Source: Pseudomonas oryzihabitans
GTDB taxonomy: Bacteria; Pseudomonadota; Gammaproteobacteria; Pseudomonadales; Pseudomonadaceae
NCBI RefSeq assembly: GCF_014522265.1
Contig: NZ_CP017024.1
Coordinates: 3,446,001-3,510,000, forward strand
Length of the DNA stretch: 64,000 bases
Direction of reading: 5' to 3'
This document shows positions 56,969 through 64,000 of the stretch, piece after piece. The stretch's first letter is position 1; every line of letters begins with the position of its first letter. The notes under the pieces are model-generated. The model worked only from the letters and a program-made list of their open reading frames with translations. It ran no database searches and had not been told where the DNA came from. Position numbers and translations under genes: made by a program.

Positions 56969-57039
56969 CCTCGCGGTTTCGCCGCTCCGGCGCCTCCCTT
57001 ACACTGGCGGCCTTTGTCCGCCGCCAGGAAGCCGCGCTC

Positions 57040-57843
57040 ATGTCGCACCTCAGTGCCCTCTATCGTTATCCCGTCAAGTCGACGGCCGTGGAATCCCTCG
57101 TCCAGGCCGAGATCGATGCCCTGGGCCTGGTGGGTGACCGCCGCTGGATGGTGGTGGATGCCGACACCGGTCGCTTCCTGACGCTGCGCCAGCTGGCGCA
57201 GATGAATCAGATCGAGGCGCGCTGGCTGGCCGCCGATCGGTTGCGCCTGAGCGCGCCGGGCCGGACGCCGCTCGACGTGGCGGTGCCGGATACCACCGCC
57301 GAACACCTCGGCGTGACCATCTGGCGCGACACCCTGCAGGCGCCGGTCGCCGCTGCGGCGGATGCCTGGCTGAGCGACTTCCTCGGTCGCCGCTGCCGCC
57401 TGGTGCACATCGCCGAGAGCCATGCCCGCCAGATCAATACCGATTTCGCCGAGCCGGGGCAGAAGGTGCATTTCGCCGACGGCTTCCCCTTGCTGCTGAC
57501 CAGCGAGGCCTCCCTGGCCAATCTGGTGGCGCGGGTAGGCAAGCCACTGGACATGCTGCGCTTCCGGCCGAATCTGGTGGTGGAGGGTACGCCCGCATAC
57601 GCCGAAGACGGCTGGAAGCGCCTGCGCATCGGCGCGGTGGACTTCGCCGTCGCCTGTCCCTGCTCGCGCTGCATCGTCATCACCCAGGATCCGGTGACCG
57701 GCGAAAAGGACCCGGATCGACAGCCGCTCACGGCCTTGCGCGAATATCGCTTCCAGGACAATCGCATGCTGTTCGGCATGAACGTCATCCCCCTGGGGCG
57801 CGGCACCCTCGAAGCCGGCATGCCGGTGGAGGTGCTGGAATGA
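57040..57843 (+). CDS. MOSC domain protein (YcbX-like)
   Basis: 267 residues. MOSC N-terminal beta-barrel domain (LSALYRYPVKSTAVESLVQA, GLVGDRRWMVVDADTGRFLT) followed by the MOSC domain (FRPNLVVEGTPAYAEDGW; conserved Cys in FAVACPCSRCIVITQDPVTG; GMNVIPLGRGTLEAGMPVEV). Likely binds the molybdenum cofactor and acts in N-hydroxylated base reduction, as YcbX does. Overlaps the next gene by 4 bases (57840-57843), so translationally coupled. Confidence 0.9.
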   Translation: MSHLSALYRYPVKSTAVESLVQAEIDALGLVGDRRWMVVDADTGRFLTLRQLAQMNQIEARWLAADRLRLSAPGRTPLDVAVPDTTAEHLGVTIWRDTLQAPVAAAADAWLSDFLGRRCRLVHIAESHARQINTDFAEPGQKVHFADGFPLLLTSEASLANLVARVGKPLDMLRFRPNLVVEGTPAYAEDGWKRLRIGAVDFAVACPCSRCIVITQDPVTGEKDPDRQPLTALREYRFQDNRMLFGMNVIPLGRGTLEAGMPVEVLE

Positions 57844-58736
57844 ATCCCGTGCGGCGTGTGGCGCTGGTCAGTCCGGCGGGTGCGGTCAAGGAAGCGCTGG
57901 TTACGGCGGCGATCAAGCAACTGCAGGCCGCCGGCATCGAAGCGGTCCTGGGCGAGCAGGCGCTCAGGCGCCATCGTTATCTCGCCGGTACCGCCGAGGA
58001 GCGCGCCGCGGATCTGCACTGGGCCTTCAGCCAGGCGGACGTGGATGCGGTCTGGTGCCTGCGCGGCGGTTACGGGTCCGCGCAGTTGCTGCCCTGGCTG
58101 GACTGGTCGCGGCTGTCCAGCAGCAAGGGCCGGCCGCTGATCGGCTATTCCGACCTGACGGTGCTGCTGGAGGCCTTTCACCGCCGCGGTCTCACCGCCA
58201 TTCACGGCCCGGGCGCCCTGGATTGGGGGCGTCGTGACGAGGACCCGGCTACCCAGGCGGCCCGTACCCGCTCGCTGGACTCGGTCCTGGAGCTGTGCGC
58301 CGGCAGCCGTCCGGCCTGGCAGCTGGAGCGCCTGGCCGGTCCGGCCCAGGTGCCCGCCGGTGAACTGATTGGCGGCAACCTGACCACCCTGGCCAGCGTG
58401 GTCGGGACCGCGGCGGCGCTGCGTCCCCACGACGGCGCCATCCTCATGCTGGAAGACGTCGGCGAGCCCTACTATCGACTGGAGCGCAGCCTCTGCCAGT
58501 TGCTCGGCAACCTCACCGAGCACCGCATTGGCGCGGTCTGCCTGGGTACCTTCACCGACTGCCCGCCGCGTAACGTCGAGCAGTCGCTGGAAGAAATCTT
58601 CGCCGAATGGCTGGCGCCGCGTGGCATCGCCCTCTATCGCGGCCTGCCCAGCGGCCATGGCCCGGAAAACCAGGCCTGGCCCTATGGCGCTCGCGTGCGT
58701 CTGGAGGCGGGTCGCCTGCAGGTGCTCCAGGCCTGA
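57840..58736 (+). CDS. ldcA: LD-carboxypeptidase (S66 family)
   Basis: 298 residues; cleaves the L-Lys/DAP-D-Ala bond of tetrapeptides in murein recycling, in the cytosol. Serine nucleophile in RPLIGYSDLTVLLEAFHRRG (about residue 103); conserved CLRGGYGSAQLLPWLDW; Glu in LMLEDVGEPYYRLERSL; His in LPSGHGPENQAW. Full length, no signal peptide. Coupled to the MOSC gene by a 4-base overlap. Confidence 0.92.
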   Translation: MNPVRRVALVSPAGAVKEALVTAAIKQLQAAGIEAVLGEQALRRHRYLAGTAEERAADLHWAFSQADVDAVWCLRGGYGSAQLLPWLDWSRLSSSKGRPLIGYSDLTVLLEAFHRRGLTAIHGPGALDWGRRDEDPATQAARTRSLDSVLELCAGSRPAWQLERLAGPAQVPAGELIGGNLTTLASVVGTAAALRPHDGAILMLEDVGEPYYRLERSLCQLLGNLTEHRIGAVCLGTFTDCPPRNVEQSLEEIFAEWLAPRGIALYRGLPSGHGPENQAWPYGARVRLEAGRLQVLQA

Positions 58737-58744
58737 CCAGCCCC

Positions 58745-58762
58745 GGGCGGATCAGTCCGCCC
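58745..58762. terminator. Hairpin at the ldcA/pyruvate-kinase-like 3' ends
   Basis: GGGCGGA-TCAG-TCCGCCC, perfect 7-base stem overlapping the stop codon of the leftward gene. No T tract; possible terminator. Confidence 0.45.
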
Positions 58763-60605
58763 AGGGCGAAGCCAGTTCCAGCTTGCGCAGCAGCTGGCGC
58801 TTCTTGTTGTTGTAGCCCTGCATCCGCACCAGCAGTTCATCCAGGGTGGCGACCGCCTTGAGGATGTGCGGGCCCTTGTTGAGCATCACGCATTCGGCGC
58901 GGACTCCGGTGGCGGCATCAGTGATCTCGGCGCGCGAAGGCGAACCCTTCTTGGCCAGGTTTTCAAGCACCTGGGTCGCCCAGATCACCGGCACGTGGGC
59001 CGCTTCGCACAGGCAGAGAATGTCTTCCTGCAGCGCCGCCAGGCGCTCGAAGCCGCCTTCCACCGCCAGATCGCCGCGGGCGATCATCACGCCGAAGCCG
59101 CCGCGCTGCATGCCCGCCAGCAACAGGGCGGGAAGGTTGTCGAAGCCCCGGCGCGTTTCTATCTTCAGCACCACACCCAGGTGCTCGGCCTGCAGGCGCG
59201 CCAGTTCCGCGAGCAGCGCGCGGACGTCGTCCGCGCTGTTGACGAAGGACATCTCGATGCCGTCCGCATGCTCGGCGGCAAAGGCCAGGGCCGCGAGGTC
59301 CTGTTCGCCCAGCGCTGCCAGCCGCAGGGTACTCTGGGGAAAGTTGATGCCCTTGTCGCCCTTGAGCTTGGCGCCGCCCGGTGCCTGGGTGATACGGATC
59401 TGCAGCGCGTCCTGATCGGCGCATTCGATCAGCCCGCCGATCTTGCCATCGTCGAACCAGACCGGCTCGCTGCTACGGACGTCGGCGAATACCTGGGGCA
59501 GGGTGCAGCCCAGGGTGGCGGGTGTCAGCAGGCGCCCGCCGCTGTCCTGGCTGGCGGGCCGACCGGGCGTCTGGTCGGCGGTCAGGATCAGCAGATCGTT
59601 CTCGGCCAGCCGCAGGGCGCCCGGCTGCGGGGCGAAGTCGCCGATGCGACTGTGCCGCCTGCGTCCATCGCGCGCGACGCTCAGGCGCAGTCCGGGCGTG
59701 AGGTAGCTGGTCCTGGTCGCCTCCGCCCAGCAGCCGCGGTCTCCGACCTCGACGACCGTCCAGCGCCGCCGCGCCTGGCGCGTGTCCCTTAGCTGGATCC
59801 GCTCGCCCGCCCGCAGGCCAGCTAGCCAGCGTTCGCCCACCTGGATGCTGGCAGCCGCCGGGGAGGGCGCCGGTCGCGGCCGGCGGCGGCCGGTCAGCCA
59901 GATCCGCGCCGGCTGGCGGACGCGGCCCTGGGCGTCGCGCTCGGGCTTGACCTTCTTTACCGCCACGCCCGTGGCGATGGGCCCGGTGCGCAGCTTGGGG
60001 CCCGGCAGGTCCATGAATACCTTGCAGGGCTGGTCCAGCTCCGCGCTGGCCCGCCGCACGTGTTCGATCATGCGCATCCAGCTGGCCGGTTCGTCGTGGG
60101 CGCAGTTGATGCGCGCGCAATCCATATGGCCCGCCAGCAGGTCGCGTGCCAGCGCATAATCGTCCGCGGCCTCGCTGGGCAAGGTGACCATGATGCGGAC
60201 CTCCCGCGCGGCGGCGGGCGTGCCGAACAATGCCCGCGCATGGTCTGCCAGGGGGTTGGCGGCCCTGGTCGTCGGCCGCGTCGCCGGGCTGCCACCGAGC
60301 AGGCGCTCCAGGGTGTTGATGAGGGTCGCCACGGTCGGCAGCACGGCGGCTTCGGAGCGCCCCAGGGACGACAGCCCCAGGGCGGAGAGTTGCAGCTGCA
60401 GGCCATGCAGATCGTTGTCGCGCAGCGCCAGATAGGCGAGCAGATTCTGGGCACTGGCGCGGTAGGCGGGATTGAGCGCCTGCCGATCCAGCCGCGGCTC
60501 GGCGGCGGCCTGCTCCAGGGCACCCTGCAGGGCGCGCAGCTTATCCAGCAGGGTGGCGAGAGCCTGCTCGGGGGTTCGGGAACGCGAGGTCGAACGGGAC
60601 GACAC
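58752..60605 (-). CDS. Divergent pyruvate-kinase-like protein
   Basis: 617 residues from GTG 60605 (GGAG 7 bases upstream). Residues 1-125 are helical and unlike pyruvate kinase. Then a pyruvate kinase barrel: VRIMVTLPSEAADDYALARD, CARINCAHDEPASWMRMIEH, FMDLPGPKLRTGPI, an enlarged basic B-domain-like insert, KGDKGINFPQSTLRL, VVLKIETRRGFDNL, GVMIARGDLAVEGGFERLAA and VIWATQVLENLAKKGSPSRA. The usual MLSGETA reads MLNKGPH, and the C-terminal regulatory domain is missing. Activity and partner unknown; may not be a glycolytic pyruvate kinase. Confidence 0.85.
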   Translation of the reverse strand: MSSRSTSRSRTPEQALATLLDKLRALQGALEQAAAEPRLDRQALNPAYRASAQNLLAYLALRDNDLHGLQLQLSALGLSSLGRSEAAVLPTVATLINTLERLLGGSPATRPTTRAANPLADHARALFGTPAAAREVRIMVTLPSEAADDYALARDLLAGHMDCARINCAHDEPASWMRMIEHVRRASAELDQPCKVFMDLPGPKLRTGPIATGVAVKKVKPERDAQGRVRQPARIWLTGRRRPRPAPSPAAASIQVGERWLAGLRAGERIQLRDTRQARRRWTVVEVGDRGCWAEATRTSYLTPGLRLSVARDGRRRHSRIGDFAPQPGALRLAENDLLILTADQTPGRPASQDSGGRLLTPATLGCTLPQVFADVRSSEPVWFDDGKIGGLIECADQDALQIRITQAPGGAKLKGDKGINFPQSTLRLAALGEQDLAALAFAAEHADGIEMSFVNSADDVRALLAELARLQAEHLGVVLKIETRRGFDNLPALLLAGMQRGGFGVMIARGDLAVEGGFERLAALQEDILCLCEAAHVPVIWATQVLENLAKKGSPSRAEITDAATGVRAECVMLNKGPHILKAVATLDELLVRMQGYNNKKRQLLRKLELASPWAD

Positions 60606-60817
60606 GCTAGATCTCCAGCAGAGGGCCCAGGCGAGACGCTCACCGGGCGTTCCTGTCTCGGACCCATGGCCGCCGCAGAAGTGAAAAGCCAAGTGTTGCC
60701 AGACATTAGCGGCAGATGGCCACTGTTGGCGACGGCCGCCGCTGCCGCCCATAGGGAGTCGGCGAGGATGCTGCTATGATGCGCGGCCTTGACGACCCCC
60801 GTTTTCAGGTACCCGCC

Positions 60818-61876
60818 ATGGTGCAGATTTCCGAACGTCTCCTGGTCCAGGCCCATCTGGCCGCCAAGCAGCCCAAGGCGCTCGGGCCGGACGAGATCGC
60901 GGCCTACAGGACCGCCATCGCCCGCGAGCTCAAGGCGCAGAACGCGGTGCTGCTCGCCCACTACTACACCGATCCGCTGATCCAGGCGCTGGCCGAGGAG
61001 ACCGGCGGTTGCGTCGCCGACTCCCTGGAGATGGCCCGCTTCGGCAATCGCCACCCGGCGTCCACCGTGGTGGTGGCCGGGGTCAAGTTCATGGGCGAGA
61101 CGGCCAAGATCCTCAACCCGGAAAAGCGCGTGCTGATGCCGACCCTGGAGGCCACCTGCTCCCTGGACCTGGGCTGCCCGGTGGAGGAATTCTCCGCCTT
61201 CTGCGACCAGCATCCCGAGCGCACCGTGGTGGTCTACGCCAACACCTCGGCCGCGGTGAAGGCCCGCGCGGACTGGGTGGTGACGTCCGGCTGCGCGCTG
61301 GACATCGTCGAGCACCTGATGGACAACGACGAGACCATCCTCTGGGCCCCCGATCGCCACCTGGGTCGCTATATCCAGCGCGAGACCGGCGCCGACATGC
61401 TGCTGTGGGAAGGCTCCTGCATCGTCCACGAGGAGTTCAAGGCCAGCCAGCTGGAAGACCTCAAGCGGCTCTATCCGGAGGCGGCCATCCTGGTGCATCC
61501 GGAGTCGCCCGAGGCGGTGATCGAACTGGCCGACCATGTCGGTTCCACCAGTCAGATGATCAAGGCGGCCCAGACGCTGCCCAATCGCCAGTTCATCGTC
61601 GCCACCGATCGCGGCATCTTCTACAAGATGCAGCAGGCCTGCCCCGACAAGGTCTTCATCGAGGCACCCACCGCCGGCAACGGCGCCGCCTGTCGCAGCT
61701 GCGCCCACTGTCCCTGGATGGCGATGAACACCCTGGAGCGCACCCTCAACTGCCTGCTCGACGGCTCCGGCGAGGTGCTGGTCGATCCGGCGCTCATCCC
61801 CCGGGCGGTCAAGCCGCTCAAGCGCATGCTCGACTTCACCCAGGCGCTGCAGCTGAAGGTCAAGGGCAACGCCTGA
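60818..61876 (+). CDS. nadA: Quinolinate synthase A
   Basis: 352 residues; condenses iminoaspartate with dihydroxyacetone phosphate in NAD synthesis using a [4Fe-4S] cluster. Motifs: [60 protein letters not shown] with a cluster Cys, [20 protein letters not shown], and [20 protein letters not shown] near the C-terminus. ATG 60818 preceded by CAGGT, weak; the frame also opens upstream at 60776 without better support. Confidence 0.95.
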   Translation: MVQISERLLVQAHLAAKQPKALGPDEIAAYRTAIARELKAQNAVLLAHYYTDPLIQALAEETGGCVADSLEMARFGNRHPASTVVVAGVKFMGETAKILNPEKRVLMPTLEATCSLDLGCPVEEFSAFCDQHPERTVVVYANTSAAVKARADWVVTSGCALDIVEHLMDNDETILWAPDRHLGRYIQRETGADMLLWEGSCIVHEEFKASQLEDLKRLYPEAAILVHPESPEAVIELADHVGSTSQMIKAAQTLPNRQFIVATDRGIFYKMQQACPDKVFIEAPTAGNGAACRSCAHCPWMAMNTLERTLNCLLDGSGEVLVDPALIPRAVKPLKRMLDFTQALQLKVKGNA

Positions 61877-61892
61877 GGGCGCTGCCCGGGCT

Positions 61893-63332
61893 CTATCGCA
61901 GGATCTCTTCGCTCAGCTTGCGCTGGGCGATCATCTCCTGCTGGCGGGCGTCGATCCGCGCGGCCAGCTGATAGTTGCTGGCGGCGCGCTGCTTGGCGAA
62001 GCCCAGTTGCTGGATCGCCTGGTTGTAGTCACCGGTCAGGGCGAAGTACTCGGCTCGTGCCTGGTGCACCCCGACTAGATCACCGGCCTGGCCGCGAACG
62101 TCCGCCGCCTGATTCCACAGGTCCGGATCGATCGGCCGCTGCTTGATCAGTTTGTCGAGCAACTGGCTGGCGGCCTTGGCCTGCTTAGTGCGGCCGAGCA
62201 TGTCCACCTGGGCCAGACTCACGGCCAGATCGTCCGGATAGAGGTCCATCAGCCGCTGCACGCGTTTCTGGGCGTCAGGCAGGCGATTGGCGGTGATGTC
62301 CAGATCGACCTGGGCGAGGTTGTAGCTGATGTCGTCCGGGGCCTTGCGCAGCAGCGGCGCGAGGGTGTCGCGCGCCTCGTTGAGCTGGCCCTGCTTGGTC
62401 AGTCCCATGGCCAGACCATAGCGCACCGGATCGTTGTCCGGCGCCTCCTGCAGCTGGGCGCGATAGCGCTTCACCAGCAGGCCGGCGGTCTCCTCGAAGT
62501 ACATCTGGGTGCGCACCTTCATCAGCTGGAAGCGCTTGCTGTCCTCGACGCCGCCCTTGGGAAAACGCTCGGCGCGCGCCTGGGTATCGGCGATCCGGCT
62601 GTCGGTGACCGGGTGGGTCAGCAGAAACTCCGGTGGGGTACGGTCATAGCGATACTGGCGGGCGAGCCGACCGAACATCTCCGGCATGGCGCGCGGATCG
62701 TAGCCGGCGCGCTCAAGATTGACGATGCCGACGCGGTCAGCCTCCTGCTCGTTGAGGCGGGAAAAGCGCAACTGGCTCTGGATTGCCGCCGCCTGGGTCG
62801 AGGCGATGGCGGCGATCCCCACGTCGCCACCGCCGGCCGCGGCCGCAACGATCCCGGCGAGCAGGGCCGCCATCAGCGGCAGCTGCATGCGTTGCTGGTT
62901 TTCCACCCCGCGGGCGAAGTGGCGCTGGATAAGGTGACCCAGTTCGTGGGCCATGACCGCCGCGTACTCGGCTTCGGTTTCCGATTTGAGGAACAGCCCG
63001 CCATTCACCCCGATCACCCCACCGGGAGCGGCGAAGGCGTTGATCTCGGGATCCTTGATCAGGATGAAGACCAGGCGGTGGTCCTGCAGATCGCTGGTCT
63101 CGGCCAGCTTGTAGACGGTCTGTTCGACGAATTGCTTGAGCTGCGGATCGTTGATGGTCGGGACCTGGCCGCGGAGCATGCTCAGCCAGGCGCGGCCCAT
63201 CTGAAACTCCTGCTCGGGCGAGACGATCGAAGAGCTGGCATCGCCCAGCGACGGCAGATCGTTCGCCCCCTGCGCCAGAAAGGGCGCGGCGAGCAGCGCC
63301 AGGGACAGCAGGGCGGGGCGCAGGACGTTCAT
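61893..63332 (-). CDS. M48 metalloprotease with TPR domain (BepA-like)
   Basis: 479 residues with signal peptide (MNVLRPALLSLALLAAPFLA cleaved near QGAND), periplasmic. M48 zinc site AVMAHELGHLIQRHFARG (H129, E130, H133) and third ligand in RLNEQEADRVGIVNLERAGY (about 191). C-terminal TPR repeats (from about residue 300: YRAQLQEAPDNDPVRYGLAM, LLRKAPDDISYNLAQVDLDI). BepA assists LptD/BAM assembly and degrades misassembled outer-membrane proteins. Convergent with nadA. Confidence 0.93.
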   Translation of the reverse strand: MNVLRPALLSLALLAAPFLAQGANDLPSLGDASSSIVSPEQEFQMGRAWLSMLRGQVPTINDPQLKQFVEQTVYKLAETSDLQDHRLVFILIKDPEINAFAAPGGVIGVNGGLFLKSETEAEYAAVMAHELGHLIQRHFARGVENQQRMQLPLMAALLAGIVAAAAGGGDVGIAAIASTQAAAIQSQLRFSRLNEQEADRVGIVNLERAGYDPRAMPEMFGRLARQYRYDRTPPEFLLTHPVTDSRIADTQARAERFPKGGVEDSKRFQLMKVRTQMYFEETAGLLVKRYRAQLQEAPDNDPVRYGLAMGLTKQGQLNEARDTLAPLLRKAPDDISYNLAQVDLDITANRLPDAQKRVQRLMDLYPDDLAVSLAQVDMLGRTKQAKAASQLLDKLIKQRPIDPDLWNQAADVRGQAGDLVGVHQARAEYFALTGDYNQAIQQLGFAKQRAASNYQLAARIDARQQEMIAQRKLSEEILR

Positions 63333-63428
63333 GGCAAGACTCGTGGCCGCAAAAGCGCTACTTTAGCGGCCCGTCGTCTGGGTGCCTAGCAACCCCGGGC
63401 ACTGACGCAGCCCTCAATGGAGAATCCC

Positions 63429-63683
63429 ATGGCCGATCTGAGCCAACCCTACACCGGCGCCGTGACCGCCCAGCTGGACGCCAGCGGCCTGAGTTGCCCC
63501 ATGCCGCTGCTCAAGGCCAAGCTGGAACTCAATCGGCTGTCTTCCGGCGAGGTACTGGCCGTGGTGGCGACCGATGCCGGTTCGCAACGCGACTTCCGCA
63601 CCTTCGCCAAACTGTCGGGCCATGCTCTGGTGGGCGAAGAGGTGGCGGGGGAGACCTTTCGCTACTGGCTGCGCAAGGCCTGA
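63429..63683 (+). CDS. TusA-like sulfur carrier protein
   Basis: 84 residues, SirA/TusA fold. Catalytic Cys23 in DASGLSCPMPLLKAKLEL (CPMP motif); GEVLAVVATDAGSQRDFRTF follows. ATG 63429 has GGAG 6 bases upstream; ATG 63417 would add four residues. Located between a BepA-like gene and bcp, as in P. aeruginosa, where the TusA-like PA1006 is reported to affect molybdenum homeostasis. Sulfur transfer is inferred from the conserved Cys. Confidence 0.9.
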   Translation: MADLSQPYTGAVTAQLDASGLSCPMPLLKAKLELNRLSSGEVLAVVATDAGSQRDFRTFAKLSGHALVGEEVAGETFRYWLRKA

Positions 63684-64000
63684 TCAGACCTGGTTGAGTG
63701 CCTGGGCGGCGGCCAGCACCTCGGCGACATGCCCGGGGACCTTCACGCCGCGCCAGATCTGGCGTACCACGCCTTCCCGGTCGATGAGGAAGGTACTGCG
63801 ATCCACGCCGATGTAGTCCTTGCCATAGAGCTTCTTCTGCCGCATCACGTCGAACAGCTGGCAGAGGGTCTCGTCCTTGTCGCTGATCAGCTCGAAGGGA
63901 AAGCCCTGCTTGGTGCGGAAATTCTCGTGGGTGCGCAGGCTGTCACGGCTGACGCCCAGGATCAGGGTATCGGCCGCCTGGAACTGCTCGTGCAGATCGC
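63684..64000 (-). CDS. bcp: Thioredoxin-dependent peroxiredoxin Bcp/PrxQ (N-terminus beyond window)
   Basis: C-terminal 105 residues of a Bcp-type peroxiredoxin on the minus strand, ending ALNQV at stop 63684-63686. Visible: ADTLILGVSRDSLRTHENFR, KQGFPFELISDKDETLCQLF, KLYGKDYIGVDRSTFLIDRE, VVRQIWRGVKVPGHVAEVLA. The peroxidatic Cys region lies beyond position 64000, so only the C-terminal half is seen. Reduces peroxides with thioredoxin. Confidence 0.93.
   Translation of the reverse strand, partial: DLHEQFQAADTLILGVSRDSLRTHENFRTKQGFPFELISDKDETLCQLFDVMRQKKLYGKDYIGVDRSTFLIDREGVVRQIWRGVKVPGHVAEVLAAAQALNQV

Overview
The window looks like a chromosome segment of a yellow-pigmented Pseudomonas. The DNA is uniformly GC-rich, and the gene content and order are typical of the genus (glpF-glpK-glpR-glpD, bfr/bfd, pyrC-rnt, motY-argG, rnfB-nth, metG, mrp-dcd, nadA with a BepA-like protease, a TusA-like protein and bcp). 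A zeaxanthin-glucoside carotenoid cluster at the left edge points to the P. oryzihabitans/psychrotolerans type. The species call is an inference; no search was run.

Layout. 1-6.7 kb: carotenoid cluster, with crtE on the + strand divergent from idi-crtX-crtY-crtI-crtB, a tightly overlapping operon whose last gene runs off the window. 6.8-12 kb: small conserved genes, a PdeM-type phosphoesterase and pepN. 12.3-17.3 kb: a five-gene + strand block of two paralogous membrane/coiled-coil proteins enclosing LemA, an M48 protease (frameshifted) and a REC-CheX-like protein; this is the best candidate for an undescribed system. 17.3-26 kb: mostly single genes (serine hydrolase, def, FrnE-like, bestrophin, reductase, DctP, KAS III, ParB-like). 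26.1-26.8 kb: three tandem tRNA-Ala/tRNA-Glu modules under one strong promoter. 26.9-34 kb: FemAB-like, YnfA, YheU, the NAGGN osmoprotectant operon (asnO-ngg-M42 peptidase) and a Zur-boxed zinc-free L31. 34-40.2 kb: metR and glycerol catabolism with GlpR-like operators. 40.4-50.6 kb: phzF-like, argF, grxD, bfr/bfd with a Fur box, pyrC-rnt, motY, argG, nth and a solitary rnfB. 50.7-64 kb: metG, an M14 peptidase, mrp, dcd, cheV, a MOSC protein, LdcA, a divergent pyruvate-kinase-like protein, nadA, a BepA-like protease, a TusA-like protein and bcp (cut by the window end).

Three genes (M48 protease, asnO, rnt) each carry a -1 frameshift inside a run of four G on their coding strand, and adding one G restores the family sequence in every case. 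This looks like systematic homopolymer under-calling, although biological inactivation cannot be excluded. Two copies of a nested palindromic intergenic element (7035-7179 and 50600-50763) share an almost invariant core but have different, internally complementary arms. I saw no CRISPR array, transposase, prophage or rRNA operon.
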